Positions 1-10,375 of a stretch of 64,000 nucleotides of DNA are shown one piece after another. The stretch spans positions 118,260,421 through 118,324,420 of the forward strand of contig CM035806.1 of the NCBI GenBank assembly GCA_020466095.1. Reading direction: 5' to 3'. Under the pieces are notes generated by a model. It saw nothing but the letters and a program-made list of their open reading frames with translations, was not told the origin of the DNA and made no database searches. The stretch's first letter is position 1. Every line of letters begins with the position of its first letter. The DNA comes from Chlorops oryzae. Its lineage: Eukaryota; Arthropoda; Insecta; Diptera; Chloropidae. Both the position numbers and the translations under genes were made by a program.

Positions 1-840
1 CACGAATGCTCAGAAGCAGTTGAATCTCTTGACGAAACACACTCGTCCAATTTCTCTTTTATGATAGAAAAGCAATGCAGTACTTATAAATTTATTTGGT
101 TTGCTCTAAGACTTTTGGTGAAGGTGTGCAATGTTTCAACTGGGTCATTTCTTACAAATTTTGGAACGTTAAGAAAGGGTCAAATTAAAAAAAAAACAGT
201 GAATATTTCCTTTTCGGTTGTTTTTTCAGATTTTTAACGAAAAAAAGTGCTTTCAATTTGTACTGAAAGTTCTAATTAGGTGCCCAAGGGAAAAATATGA
301 TTATTTTTTTATTTGTTAAATAAATTTTCAGAAATCAAATTTTTTCTTATTTATTTTGAAACATAATATGGTTTATATTCGATGAAAATTATAATATGTT
401 ATTCACAAAAAATTCATTCAACAGAAGAAAATTAGATAGTATATACTGTGCTAATTAACCGCCCACGACTGTGTTTATTGTAAATTAGTTCGTAGTTTTA
501 ATCCCCAATTTCTGGTACTAGTCATTTTTAAAATTTCGAAATATTAAAATTGCGAAATATTTTAGGTTAAGTTGTCTTTATGAATGAATTTTACTTTTGT
601 TTTATTTTTGTTAACATTTATTGTTAATTATGACGTAGTTAACTAGTTTTAATCATAATATAAAATAGCTTTTTGTTTAATAATTACGGATCAGATTTTA
701 CATATTTAAAATATATTTTATTTTTTTAAATATTTAACATAATTTGCACCTAAACGGATATTTCAATTTCAATCTGATAATATTCGTCGAGTTCAAAAAA
801 TGAAGAAGGTTTTCTTACAGCTTAAAAATGTTCTTTAATG
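1..840. other. Unassigned AT-rich DNA
   Basis: No open reading frame, inverted repeat or recognisable element is visible. The stretch is AT-rich with short A and T runs. It lies downstream of the mus201/XPG-like pseudogene in that gene's orientation, so later exons, if they survive, would be expected here. I could not see any. Confidence 0.4.
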
Positions 841-1526
841 CTAAACGTGTCGATGAACCTTGCGGGGAAGTGGATGACTTATGTGAAAACCACCACTACG
901 AGTTAGTATGATATCGCGCATATTTTTCTCACTACCTATAATCGCATCCATATTTCTTTCATTCGATGTAAAGGCAGCTAAAATCTCCAATACTGTAACT
1001 GCACCAATTCCAAGCACACTTACATATGTGCATACATTTACATTAGATAAAAAATGAACAAATGTTTTAGATTCATATAATAACCAACCTGTTGTATAAT
1101 CACTTCTAACTAGGCAAGCCAACTGTATTAGTTTACTACGATCACAACTGAATGCGTTCTGAATTTTTTTCAGCACAAAATTTCAGGACATGCTTATTCT
1201 GTGCAAAGAATTTCTTTTACACCGTTCTTCCGCCGAACAGCCAAATATCACTATCATCGGTTATGGTGCCCTTTGCAAGCTCGATTGCGTCAAGAAAAGC
1301 ACATTGAGCTTCGGCTTCCATCGGTGCTACTATATACGGTATAACGAATAATTTTAATAGCTTCTGACGCTGGATACTCATTCGCTGACTTATTGACGTT
1401 CCCATGCGGTCCTGGCGATTTCGTTCACTTTCTAACATCAATCGTTCTCTTGCTAAGTCCGAAGCCATCTCTTGAAGTTCTGCATCGGTTTTTTGTTCCT
1501 TTAACTGCTGCTTCTTTAATAACATC
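841..1526 (-). pseudogene. mus201/XPG-like nuclease gene fragment, broken
   Basis: XPG (ERCC5; mus201 in flies) is the structure-specific endonuclease that cuts 3' of lesions in nucleotide excision repair. On the minus strand, 1526-1217 encodes a block matching the XPG I-region: a Glu/Lys-rich helix, then PYIVAPMEAEAQCAFLD and GTITDDSDIWLFGGRTV. The matching sequence continues through an in-frame TAA (1219-1217) where the family has Tyr. It then passes a seven-A run (1170-1164 on the plus strand as T) that shifts the frame, into DRSKLIQLACLVRSDYTTG. A GT...AG intron of about 80 bp follows at about 1095-1015, then GIGAVTVLEILAAF. The exon at 1526 is preceded by a polypyrimidine tract and AG. 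The hallmark GSDYT reads RSDYT. A retained intron plus a stop and a frameshift indicate a decayed genomic duplicate rather than a retrocopy. Assembly error is the alternative. The upstream part is cut off by a MITE. Confidence 0.72.
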
Positions 1527-1740
1527 CTGAAAAAAGGAAAAAAAATGAAGCATGGAGCACTTTCGATTCAAAACTTTTAACAGTTTACTTGACAAATGTA
1601 AATACAAACAGCTGATCTAACTCACCATGCAGTATGCTTTCTCGCTTGCAGAGTATCTGATTTTTATATCGGCTGCTCTAACTTTTGATAGCTCCCGCCA
1701 AATTTCCATTAGAGTGGCAGCTATAGTTCTATATGCTATA

Positions 1741-1968
1741 TGGCATATATTACTATATATGTCACTCTCATAGATTTTGGGCGGGACATTTCGCGCCAGT
1801 TAGAAAGAGATGTTACTCGGCAGGCAAAAAATGAGCGAGAGAAAAATACTTTTGGTGAGTACCTAAGTGAAAATTGCTCCATTTGGTGGGTACCCAAGAC
1901 CGTGTTGAAAAGAACCAAAATAGAAACGGCTCCTGAGTGACATATATGGTTATATATGCTATATGGCA
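1741..1968 (+). mobile_element. MITE, TATA-rich ends (copy 1)
   Basis: About 228 bp bounded by inverted repeats (TATATTACTATATATGTCAC near 1747; its complement GTGACATATATGGTTATATA near 1938). The interior, with GGGCGGGACATTTCGCGCC and GTGGGTACCCAAGACCGTG, recurs in reverse at 53010-53251, which shows this is a dispersed element. It has no coding capacity. It sits just upstream of the mus201/XPG-like pseudogene. Confidence 0.72.
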
Positions 1969-2029
1969 TGAATGCTTCTGAAGGTGAGACCTACGTCCCA
2001 ACAAACCAAAGTGTAAATGTTAGACAACA

Positions 2030-2930
2030 AATTATTTCAAAAAACTTTTTGTAAGCATAATATATAAGTGATTTATAAAAACTTACAAAAATCCTTATAA
2101 AAAACGTTTTGTAACTCTAAAATCCACACATTTAAAAATCGCTTACAAATATCTCTAAAATAAATCTTTTATAAACATTAAGTATAAACTATTTACAATT
2201 GCTTATAAAACGCTTGCTTTGCTAGCATTAACAAGCTTTTCATAACTTGTCTTGCTGCTATTAAAAAAGCACTGCTATGTGAATCAAATTCTTAAGAATT
2301 TTTGACAAACCGCGAGTATTGCAGTCTTTTGCTCTTGCGCTTGTTTAGTTTATGTGGAAATTTCAAGTGACAAGCATCGCGTGCGCATAAAAGGTTATAT
2401 GTTAAAATTAAAAATTTTACTTTTTACTTAAAATGATTTTCTTTTATAAAAATTTAATGAATGCTTGTTAAACAAAAATGTAGGTTAGGCTGTTTGACCA
2501 TAATAAGGTCCTTTTTACTTTTTACTTAAAATGATTATTTTATAAAAATTTAATAAATGCTTGCTAAAGAAAAATTTGTTTGTTTTTTTTTTGGAGAAAA
2601 GAATTTGTGCAAGCTTGGAAAACGTTTAACAGCTCACTTACAAAACCTTTTCTTGTAAATAGGAAGTGTTCGTTTTTACAAGTTATTTTCAACCGTATAT
2701 AAAGAACCTTTAGAAAGCATTACAAAACATTTAAAATTTTAGTTTTCAAAGGGAAAATATAAGCTTACCAAATGTCTTTTGGAAGCACTACAAAACTTTA
2801 AAATAAACGTTTTGTAAACAAAATGATAAGCTTATAAAAAGGGGTGCCGTTTCGTTGGTTTTTCGCTTATATTGATATGTTTTTAAAACGAACTTAAAAG
2901 GTTTTGGAAACTTATTGTAAGCCTAGGCTT
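2030..2930. repeat. Degenerate CTTACAAAA / TTTTGTAAGC-rich region
   Basis: The stretch is built from many loose copies, in both orientations, of CTTACAAAA/TTTTGTAAGC and CTTATAAAA words, together with a repeated block CTTTTTACTTAAAATGATT at about 2419 and 2513. There is no coding signal. It looks like an old, diverged short-unit repeat rather than a defined element. Confidence 0.45.
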
Positions 2931-3041
2931 GAGTTGACAAGCTTTAAAAAAACTTATTTTTAGTGAAATTGTTTGTTGGGGTCGCTTGTCTTCGCAAAAT
3001 TGAAGAGCCAATTTGTATTTTATGAAATTGTTGCACCACTA

Positions 3042-3500
3042 CATCCCAATAAGCACAACGAGTTCGAATGGAATTCGCATCGAATTCGTTTTGACGTGCA
3101 AACTCTTCGCGGCGAGTGTTCGCGGCGAGCTCGAATCGAATTCCAATTCGTGAGGGAGTCACCTTTTTACGCGACTCGAATTTTTATCGAATTTTTTATC
3201 GTTTATGCATCGCTCTTTATTCGAATTTTTTATCATATTCCATTCGCCTTTTTGTCGAATTTTCTATCATATTCTTAAGTCTCAGTTACTCTTGATTGAA
3301 CGTAACTTAACTTTACTTATTTAATCAGGTGAGTTGATATGTTTAGTTCATTTTATATGGGATCAGTCACTGAAAACTTAATTTGACTTAAGATAAGAAT
3401 CTGTGGAAAACAGATTTCACTAACTTAAGTTAAGTTACGTTCAATCAAGAGTAACTAAGCCTTTATCGCTTTAGCTTCGAATTTTTTATCAGGTTCGATT
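3042..3500 (+). repeat. Palindromic GAATTCG repeat family, copy with head
   Basis: It begins with CATCCCAATAAGCACAACGAG, the same head (CCCAATAAACAC...AACGAGTTCG) seen at 19523 and, inverted, at 5212. Runs of GAATTCGNATCGAATTC palindromes and GAATTTTTTATC follow. A hairpin MITE (3284-3456) is inserted in it. Long overlapping reading frames on both strands here are an artefact of the palindromes. Confidence 0.6.
3284..3456. mobile_element. Hairpin MITE with 30-bp perfect arms
   Basis: The left arm at 3284-3313 (AGTTACTCTTGATTGAACGT...) and right arm at 3427-3456 (...ACGTTCAATCAAGAGTAACT) are perfect inverted repeats around a 113-bp centre. It interrupts the GAATTCG-family repeat. It has no open reading frame. 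Confidence 0.8.
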
Positions 3501-3639
3501 AGCAAAAAAAAATCATTAATTTTTATATTTAATGTACAATTCAAATAAGAGTCTTATTATAAGACTATTTTCGGTACAAAAAAAAAAAAAAAAAATGGTT
3601 CTAATGCTGGCAACCATGCTTTTGAATCCACCGGCTGGC

Positions 3640-3725
3640 TGTGGGATTTGAACACCGAATCTCTCGATTTCTAGTCATTTTTCTAGTCTGCTTACCCATG
3701 ACGCCGTCTTCGCCGAATGGAAATG
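3640..3725 (-). repeat. tRNA-like sequence, probable SINE head remnant
   Basis: On the minus strand there is a B-box-like GGTGTTCAAATCCC and an upstream A-box-like GGCGTCATGGGTAAGC. The stems do not form a proper cloverleaf, so this is not a functional tRNA gene. A pure A-run on the plus strand (about 3577-3595) lies next to it. Confidence 0.4.
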
Positions 3726-3849
3726 AATGACTTTTTTTCGTTTATAAGCTTAGCTTGATTCTATGTTTACCTCGAATGCCTTGCGATTTGGAAACAAATT
3801 AACAAAACTACTTTCGAGAATTAAAGTTTCATACGCACTGAACACAAAT

Positions 3850-4060
3850 ATTTTAAAGAAGTCGAATCGAATTCGAAACGCGGAAGGCAATTTTCGCGAT
3901 ATCGCGCTTTTATCGTATTTTGCGTTCGATTTGAATTCGATTCGAAGAGAAAATGCGATAAGAATCCGAACCGTTTGCAACGGGTTCGCTTTTTTATCGT
4001 GGAATTTACAAAATACGAGCTCGCGCTTTTATCGTGGAATTGATAAGAGCCTTGCCGACT
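3850..4060 (+). repeat. 130-bp satellite unit, dispersed copy
   Basis: Contains GGAAGGCAATTTTCGCGATA, TCGCGCTTTTATCGTATTTTGCG and GAATTCGATTCGAAGAG. This is the unit found in tandem at 19651-20339. The inverted copy at 5037-5212 lies on the far side of the Helentron at 4166-5036, so the Helentron probably entered a larger element of this family. Confidence 0.65.
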
Positions 4061-4165
4061 ACGGCACCCTGAAAGGGATTTTGAAGTTATGTTGATATTT
4101 TGAAGAGCCCTTGAGGGCTCCCTGAAAAATGGCCCCAATGCAAAATGGCCCCAAACTGAAAATGA

Positions 4166-5036
4166 AACAAGTAAGAAAGCTAAAGTCGGTCAAGCCCGAC
4201 TTTGAAATACCCAGCGTCCCGACATTATGAGCGCACTATGTTTTGCTTCTCTATTTGTGGGTGTGGCAGTGGAAGGGCAACATAAATTATTTCCCTACAC
4301 CTTTCATTCGCCTTGGTGAACCTATGTTGCGAATTTGAAGCTTCTACGCCTTTTACTTCGGAAGTTACGAAAAATCTTCATTTGTGGGCGTGGCAGTGGG
4401 CGGGCCACAAAAAATTTTGTCCTACACCTTTCATTCGCCTTGGTGAACCTATGTTGCGAATTTGAAGCTTCTACGCCGTTTACTTCGGAAGTTATGAAAA
4501 TTCTCTATTTGTGGGCGTGGCAGTGGGCGGGCTACATTAATTTTTGTTCCTACACCTTTCATTTGCCTTGGTCAACCTATGCTGCGAATTTGAAGCTTCT
4601 ACGCCATTGTCTTCACAAGTTACGATAAGCCCTTATTTTTGGGCTTATTTGTGGGCGTGGCTCGAGGAGGGCGGCGTCCATTTTTTTGCCAGGAAATGTC
4701 CCTTTTCGTAGTTTACCAGCGCACCAAATATTAATGGAATGTCTTGAGTGGTTTGCAAGTTACAAGCATTTTACTGAAAACACAATAAATTCATTTGTGG
4801 GCGTGGAAGTGGGCGGATGTCTCCCATTTTTACTTAGGATCATACTCGGACCCCGATATACATGTGTGCCAAATTTCGACTTCATTGGTTCAGCCGTTTC
4901 GGAGGAGATCCGACCACGGACGGACGGACAGACGGACAGACGGACATGTCTAAACCGATTCAGTTTTTGATCCTGATCATTTCTATATATATTTTTCTAT
5001 ATCTCCGGAGCTTAATTCTCCCTGTTACAAGATTTT
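4166..5036 (-). mobile_element. Helentron/DINE-1-like element, family A, three internal repeats
   Basis: Read on the minus strand the element should begin TATACCCAGCG, but here its 5' tip is missing. Its 3' end (4166) has the hairpin AAGTCGGTCAAGCCCGACTT and the tail CTTACTTGTT on the minus strand. It carries three copies of a roughly 120-bp internal unit with GTGGGCGTGGCAGTGGGCGG and a GACG/GACA microsatellite at about 4913-4945. Subterminal inverted repeats, a GTCY microsatellite and a 3' hairpin fit the HINE/DINE-1 architecture. It encodes no protein. Confidence 0.75.
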
Positions 5037-5212
5037 CGCTTCGAATCGAATTCGAATCGAACGCAAAATACGATAAAAGCGCGATATCGCGAAAATTGCC
5101 TTCCGCGAATTCGAATCGAATTCGATTCGAATTCGTTTAATGCGATTCGCGCTCTACGAATTCAATTCCAATTCGATTCGAACTCGTTATCGTTTTTGTG
5201 TTTATTGGGATG
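5037..5212 (-). repeat. 130-bp satellite unit with CCCAATAAACAC head, inverted
   Basis: The reverse complement starts CCCAATAAACACAAAAACGA and continues into the GAATTCG palindromes and the GGAAGGCAATTTTCGCGATA core. It is the inverted partner of 3850-4060. Confidence 0.65.
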
Positions 5213-6166
5213 TTCATGAGCTTAGGTTTGCTTATGTATTGCGCCCAGTTCTGGTAAATACTCAATGCGTCACTGGTGGATTCGTCGGGCAACATAATGT
5301 TAACTGTGGATAGGCGGAAGCATTGCAGCTTGGATAGAATGGACTAGTTATATTCAAATGAAAACTACTTTAAAACTACTTTTAAACTACTCACACTTCC
5401 TGCAGGATAGTTTCGACTGTCCGTGTCTCTACTCGTGTATTAGTTCTTTTTCCTATGCTCGAGGATTACTCACCAGGGCACCAATTTAGCCCAACCTTCC
5501 TGCAGTCTAGTTATTATTGAAGCGTAGGCGCAATACTGAAAATTACGCCTGGAGACGCGATTTGACTTGTAAGCTTCCGAGGCACGCGTGTGAAATTTTT
5601 CACACAAAATTTCAAAAGTCATTTTTGTGGATTTTCGGGTTTTCGAGGCAAGTCTACTTTTACGGGAGACACCTATTATTTAAGTTATTTGTGTAAAAAT
5701 ACAAAAATAAAGAAATTCCATACGAAAGTATATAGCCGCATTCAGAGTGTTTTACCTGGTCCCACAAGATGAGCGTCTAGTATACGAAGGCGAGCCCATA
5801 ATATTTTTTTTTTTTTATCATAGTTCTTATTGTCTTCCTTTGGAAAATATTCCGTGTGCTAAAAGATTTCATTTATCGCAATTTTCTTTGTTGCCTCTAT
5901 ACGAAGAAGTGCTTAAAAGCTTATGAAGATTATAATTGGAAAATTCATAGCACGAGCGTGCTTCATACATGAACTTATATACGTAAGTACGCGTTTAAGC
6001 CAATTGAGTTAAGAACTTTCATGTGTGTGTGCATATGTAGGTATGTCTTTGGACGAAACGTGATGAGGTCCTTTTGTGTCTTAATTCATGACATGCAGGT
6101 TATCGGTTCCATTTAATCGGTAGGGGAGCGTTAGCTTCGCATATTGGTGCTTCACGACGGACGGAC
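5213..6166. other. Unassigned DNA
   Basis: I see no convincing gene or element. The stretch includes two nearby CTTCCTGCAG words (about 5396 and 5498) and a T-run at about 5805. The right end (CACGACGGACGGACCGTCG) is the target flank of the Transib element that starts at 6172. Confidence 0.4.
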
Positions 6167-6862
6167 CGTCGCACAGTGTCACGTCTCCATACATTTTTTG
6201 GAAAAAAATATAAAGAGTTATCGTAGGGCAATGAAATTTGGCAGGAGTATTACTATAGGTCTAATTAAGAAAATTTGAAAAAATCATGGAATTCCGCCCG
6301 CTGCCACCCCCACCCCCCATATAAGGGGAAATCCTAACTTCCGCAATTTTTATCCTAGAGAGTTGAAATTCGGTACATAGATTGATGGACATATACAAAT
6401 GAGCAAAATGAAAAAAAAAAATAATGCCACGCCTACTTTTTGAAATACGCCCCTTCAAAGTTTGAAGATTTATAGGATATTTATCCTTATAAAAATTTTC
6501 AAAGGATATAAAAATGTGAAGAATTTTTTGCGGATTTGTAAACTTAAAACATATATTATTCAGAAAACAAAAGCATTTTTGGTCATGCGCAAGCTCTATA
6601 GAAAGTATGTTCAAGTGAAAACGCGCGAAAATGCAACGGATAAAGCGCCTCTTCGCTGTGTTGAATATCGTTGATACTATTCAAGAAATATAATTTTCAT
6701 TGATTTTTTCAACATTTTGGTTAGAAAAATATCCAATTATAGTGCAAAGCTTTAAAGAAATTGAAATTTTTAAAAAATGATTAAAATTTTTCAATGAAAC
6801 TGTACAAATCTTTATTAATATTCAAGGTATATCAAATACATAAATAAATATCGAACTTATTT

Positions 6863-7093
6863 TTACAAAGACTCACTTCCAGAGCTTTCCAATTCTGAGT
6901 CTGATGAAATAAAAGCCTCAAAATCTATATTCAAAGAATATATACTGTCATCATCATAATCATCATCACCATTATCTAATAAAATGTAATTTTCTAATTC
7001 TTTGCACAACTGTTTCTTTTTCGTGCATAGTTTTCTGTATTTGTGAATTTCTTTATGTTTGAAAGCCCACCTCGTCATCTTCCGGAGCCACAA
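6863..7093 (-). pseudogene. Transib transposase C-terminal remnant
   Basis: A 76-residue frame. Its last 40 residues are strongly acidic (NGDDDYDDDSIYSLNIDFEA, then SSDSELESSGSES), resembling the acidic tail of the larger Transib transposase at 40943 (DDDLQDDDNFDVTDSFADFL). The catalytic residues expected upstream are absent. Assignment rests on position inside Transib ends and on the similar tail, so it is an inference. Confidence 0.5.
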
Positions 7094-7154
7094 CGGAAAT
7101 ATTCTTAATATGTTCCTATTTTACAATAAACATGTTAAAATAAATTTCAATAAT

Positions 7155-7439
7155 TTACATATTAAATGCACTTACACTCAAATGTGTTTCGAAAGGCGAG
7201 CTTAGCCAATTAGAGTATTTCGTAAGAAACCGCTCTTTGTATCGTTTGCACCTATTCCACCGAGAGTAAAATGTCAAACTAATCATCCTCAATCTTTCTT
7301 TTAGTTTGTCTTCATCAATATTTCCATTTATTTCATTTTTGACAATTGAAACCTTATCGCTTTGCTTTTCTGTTGTTGTTTTGTGAGAAGCCGCTATCCA
7401 AACGTTAAACAAATCGACAATTTTTAGCTCCGAGGTCAC
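7155..7439 (-). pseudogene. Transib transposase N-terminal remnant
   Basis: A 95-residue frame with RLRMISLTFYSRWNRCKRYK followed by ERFLTKYSNWLSSPFE. A basic RW..R.R..F..K...WL segment also occurs near the N-terminus of the intact-core Transib protein of this window (KRLKEAYGHKTGFEKCEWLD). The first codon seen is GTG, so the true start is not fixed. It lies inside the CACAGTG-ended element, upstream of the acidic C-terminal remnant. Confidence 0.5.
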
Positions 7440-7978
7440 TACAGAAAAAACGCTCCTATTACGAACGGGGCTAATTGGGGCAGCCTATCTTTTTATATGT
7501 TATTCTACTTACTTATAGCAACAATATTTTATAAAAATTGGAAGAACGAAATTTTAGAAAATGAGTAATTCAATTTTGAAAATTAAACTTGATTTCAAAT
7601 TAATTCAACTTCTTATTGTTTACTTTAAACCAATGACAGATAACGTATTATAAACAAACTTAAAAAAAATTAGGTGACCAGGTACTACTAATTTTATATT
7701 TTAATTTGACATATTAAACTTAATGATCGGATCACAACTCACAAGTACAGAGCAACTAAAGCACAAGTAATTATATTGCAACTTTTGTGCTCAAAAACAA
7801 CAATTTACATAACTTCAAAGTTTGAGAGCATGCTGTGGGGCAATGGCTTAACATATTGACATAATTCTTTTTGATTTTTCTTAATATGAATATTATCTAT
7901 CGAAATTCATAAAATTATTTTAACAATTCGAACCTCGATTTTTGGCATTTTTTTCCGCTCACGTGACACTGTGCGTCG

Positions 7979-8218
7979 TGCTTGTGTCCCAATGCTCAAT
8001 TCCATCCGTTGATGGGCTACGATAGTTTCCTAGTAAGACGAAGGTTCATTGTCAGTTTGGTCGTTCTTTTTTTTTTTTTTTTTTTTTTGTTCAATCTCAA
8101 GTGGCAATTAGTCAAGGTGATGAGGTTTTCCATTAATTGACTAGTATTAGTTTAAAGTGCTACATGTATATGCAACAAAATAGTATTAGTGGCAAGATTT
8201 TTCAACGAGCCTATGATC
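7979..8218. other. Unassigned DNA with T-run
   Basis: Short spacer between the Transib element and the next TIR element. It contains a pure T-run at about 8069-8089. No gene is seen. Confidence 0.4.
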
Positions 8219-8967
8219 CCTGCAGAAATGAGCCGGTCAATTTCTTAAGAAGGACTGGCCGTTGACCGGTCCAAACCCTACCAGTTAAATTATGGCAGTT
8301 CGCTCCATCGAATTCGGCTAGCCGGCGGTCGGTAATAATTGGGTTGGTTTAAGGGTAGCCTGAAAATGACATTTTCATCAACTTAGAAAAAAAAATTTTT
8401 TCAGAAAGCAATGATTAGCATTAAATTACGCCAGCTAAGTGCGAAATTTTTGAGGCGCTTAACAAACTGACGTCATTAATGAGCAAAATATAGATGCTTG
8501 TTAGGTTTTACATGCAAATAAAAACATTAAAATTCATTTCCATTTTTATTGCCAATAAATGCAGCAGAGGGAATGCAAAATCAAATTACTTTTTGTTAAA
8601 AGAAAAAAAAAAATGTTAGTTAACCTTTTTTTCTACTTATAAGTTTTTAAGAAACTGTTGCTGTGAATGAAAAAATAAAAAACAAATTTAAAACGAAAAA
8701 ATTTTTTTTATATAAATAAAAGAAGTTAAAAACATGTTTTTTGTTATTCCTAATTTGTTAAGCCTAAAACTAGACAAAATTACGACAATTGACCCAAAAA
8801 GAACTGACCTACGGTCGGCCATTTTGTGGACTAGTCCCTCTCCAATGACAGGCCCATGTTAAAAAGGTCAGTCGAATACATTAGAAGTGGAATTATGGGG
8901 GGACTAGTAGTGGTAACATGAGGGACTGACCGAAGGCTACACTTGGGTCAGTCCATATTTCTGCAGG
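8219..8967. mobile_element. TIR element with CCTGCAGAAAT ends
   Basis: CCTGCAGAAAT at 8219 is repeated inverted at 8957-8967. GGTCAGTCC/GGACTGACC words lie subterminally. Flanking octamers (CTATGATC and CATATAAT) match only partly, so an old hAT-like 8-bp duplication is possible but unproven. No coding capacity. Confidence 0.5.
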
Positions 8968-9730
8968 CATATAATAAAGCTTTTTAATTGCGATTGATTT
9001 TGAATTCATTCAACGAAAATGGGTAAATTTCCAGAACTTGCTATTCAGTTATCGAGTACAGAGATTATTTTTGATCCTTGACAACAATACTATTTTACTG
9101 AACTCAGCTGAATTCTTAAGATGAGAGAGATCACAGCTTTCTTAAAAATGCTAGACGTTCCCATAGAAATGAGGCTTGTTTTTTATTTTCTTTTCTTTTC
9201 TTTTCAATATTTTCATCTTTTCAAGCTAGACGAGGAGACAAAGAATTCGTTGCTGAACTATGAATCAAGACCATAATGAAAAGTTCGAAACCTTTTGTAG
9301 GCAGATAAGAGGAAGCATGTTTTAGATCAGTGAAAAGTAAAAACGAAAAATGAAAAAAAGGAAGTTCTTCATCATATCAATGATTTGATCAAAGAGAAAA
9401 AGGACTTTATTTTAGTAAATCCATTAGCTTCTATATAGATTTCTTGAAGCCTTAAATTGATTAAAAGTTATTTAAAAAAAAAATTCATAATAAAACAAGA
9501 GACTGAGGAAGGGAGAAGAGTTAGTGACAACAAAAAGACATGTCCATCAACGGCATCAATGACGACCAGTTTGAAAATGTCGGAAAGGATCTTCATCACA
9601 AATGCGACTCCAAGTCAGTTCGGCGCCAATAGCAGCATCATCTCAAGCAGAAATCGCAATCCCATTCGCTCAGTTCAGTTCGGTTCAGTTGAGTTCATAC
9701 TACTCGGGCCCCTAAATTTTGTCTTTGTTT
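8968..9730. other. Unassigned DNA
   Basis: A reading frame of about 100 codons at 9457-9759 shows no family motif and runs into the adjoining Helentron, so I do not treat it as a gene. Nothing else is seen. Confidence 0.35.
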
Positions 9731-10375
9731 TTATACCCAGCGTAAGCAGGGTATACTAGTTTCGTGCAAATCTTGTAACAGCCAGAACTAAGCTCCGTAG
9801 ATATAGACATATATAATATATTGATTCTTGATCAGGATGAAAAACTGAATCGATTTAGACATGTCCGTCTGTCCGTCCGTCCGTCCGTCCGTGGTCGGAT
9901 CTCCTCCCAAACGGCTGGACCAACCAAGTCGAAATTTGGCACACAGATCCATCGGGATCCGAGTATGATTCTAAGTAAAAATGGGAGACATGCGCCCACT
10001 GCCACGCCCACAAATGAATTTAATGTGTTTTCAGTAAAATGTTTGTAACTTGTGAATCACTCAACACATTTCATTGATATTTTGTGTACTGGTAAACTAC
10101 GAAAAGGGACATATCCTGGAAAAAAATGGACGTCGTCCCCCTCGATCAACGCCCACAAATCAGTGTTTATCGTAACTTGTGAAGTAAAAGGCGTAGAAGC
10201 TTCAAATTCGCAACATAGGTTGAACAAGGCGAATGAAAGGTGTAGGAAAAAAATTTATGTGGCCCGCCCACTGCCACGCCCACAAATGGAGATGGAAAAC
10301 ATAGTGCGCCAATAATGTCGGGACGCTGGGTATTTCAAATTCAGGCTTGACCGACTTAAGCTATCTTGCTTGTTT
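9731..10375 (+). mobile_element. Helentron/DINE-1-like element, family A, full length
   Basis: The 5' end is TATACCCAGCGTAAGCAGGG, a GTCC microsatellite lies at about 9867-9893, and a single internal GTGGGCGTGGCAGTGGGCGG-type unit (as its complement) follows. The 3' end is CGCTGGGTATTTC, then a hairpin and a TCTTGCTTGTTT tail. The subterminal pair ATACCCAGCG / CGCTGGGTAT is the HINE-type signature. It is the most compact complete family-A copy here. Confidence 0.8.

Larger units (their letters stand above)
6172..7973 (-). mobile_element. Transib (RAG1-type) element, internally deleted
   Basis: The ends are inverted repeats, both starting CACAGTGTCACGT. The flanks are the 5-bp duplication CGTCG (6167-6171 and 7974-7978). 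CAC-starting ends and a 5-bp GC-rich duplication are Transib hallmarks, and CACAGTG is the consensus heptamer of vertebrate recombination signal sequences. Minus-strand frames at 7439-7155 and 7093-6863 look like the N-terminal and acidic C-terminal ends of a Transib transposase with the catalytic core deleted. The copy is therefore non-autonomous. Confidence 0.85.

Noticed and set aside
4335..4628. Repeated frames with LWAWQWAG in several Helentrons
   Set aside because: They translate the GTGGGCGTGGCAGTGGGCGG unit of non-coding family-A Helentrons.
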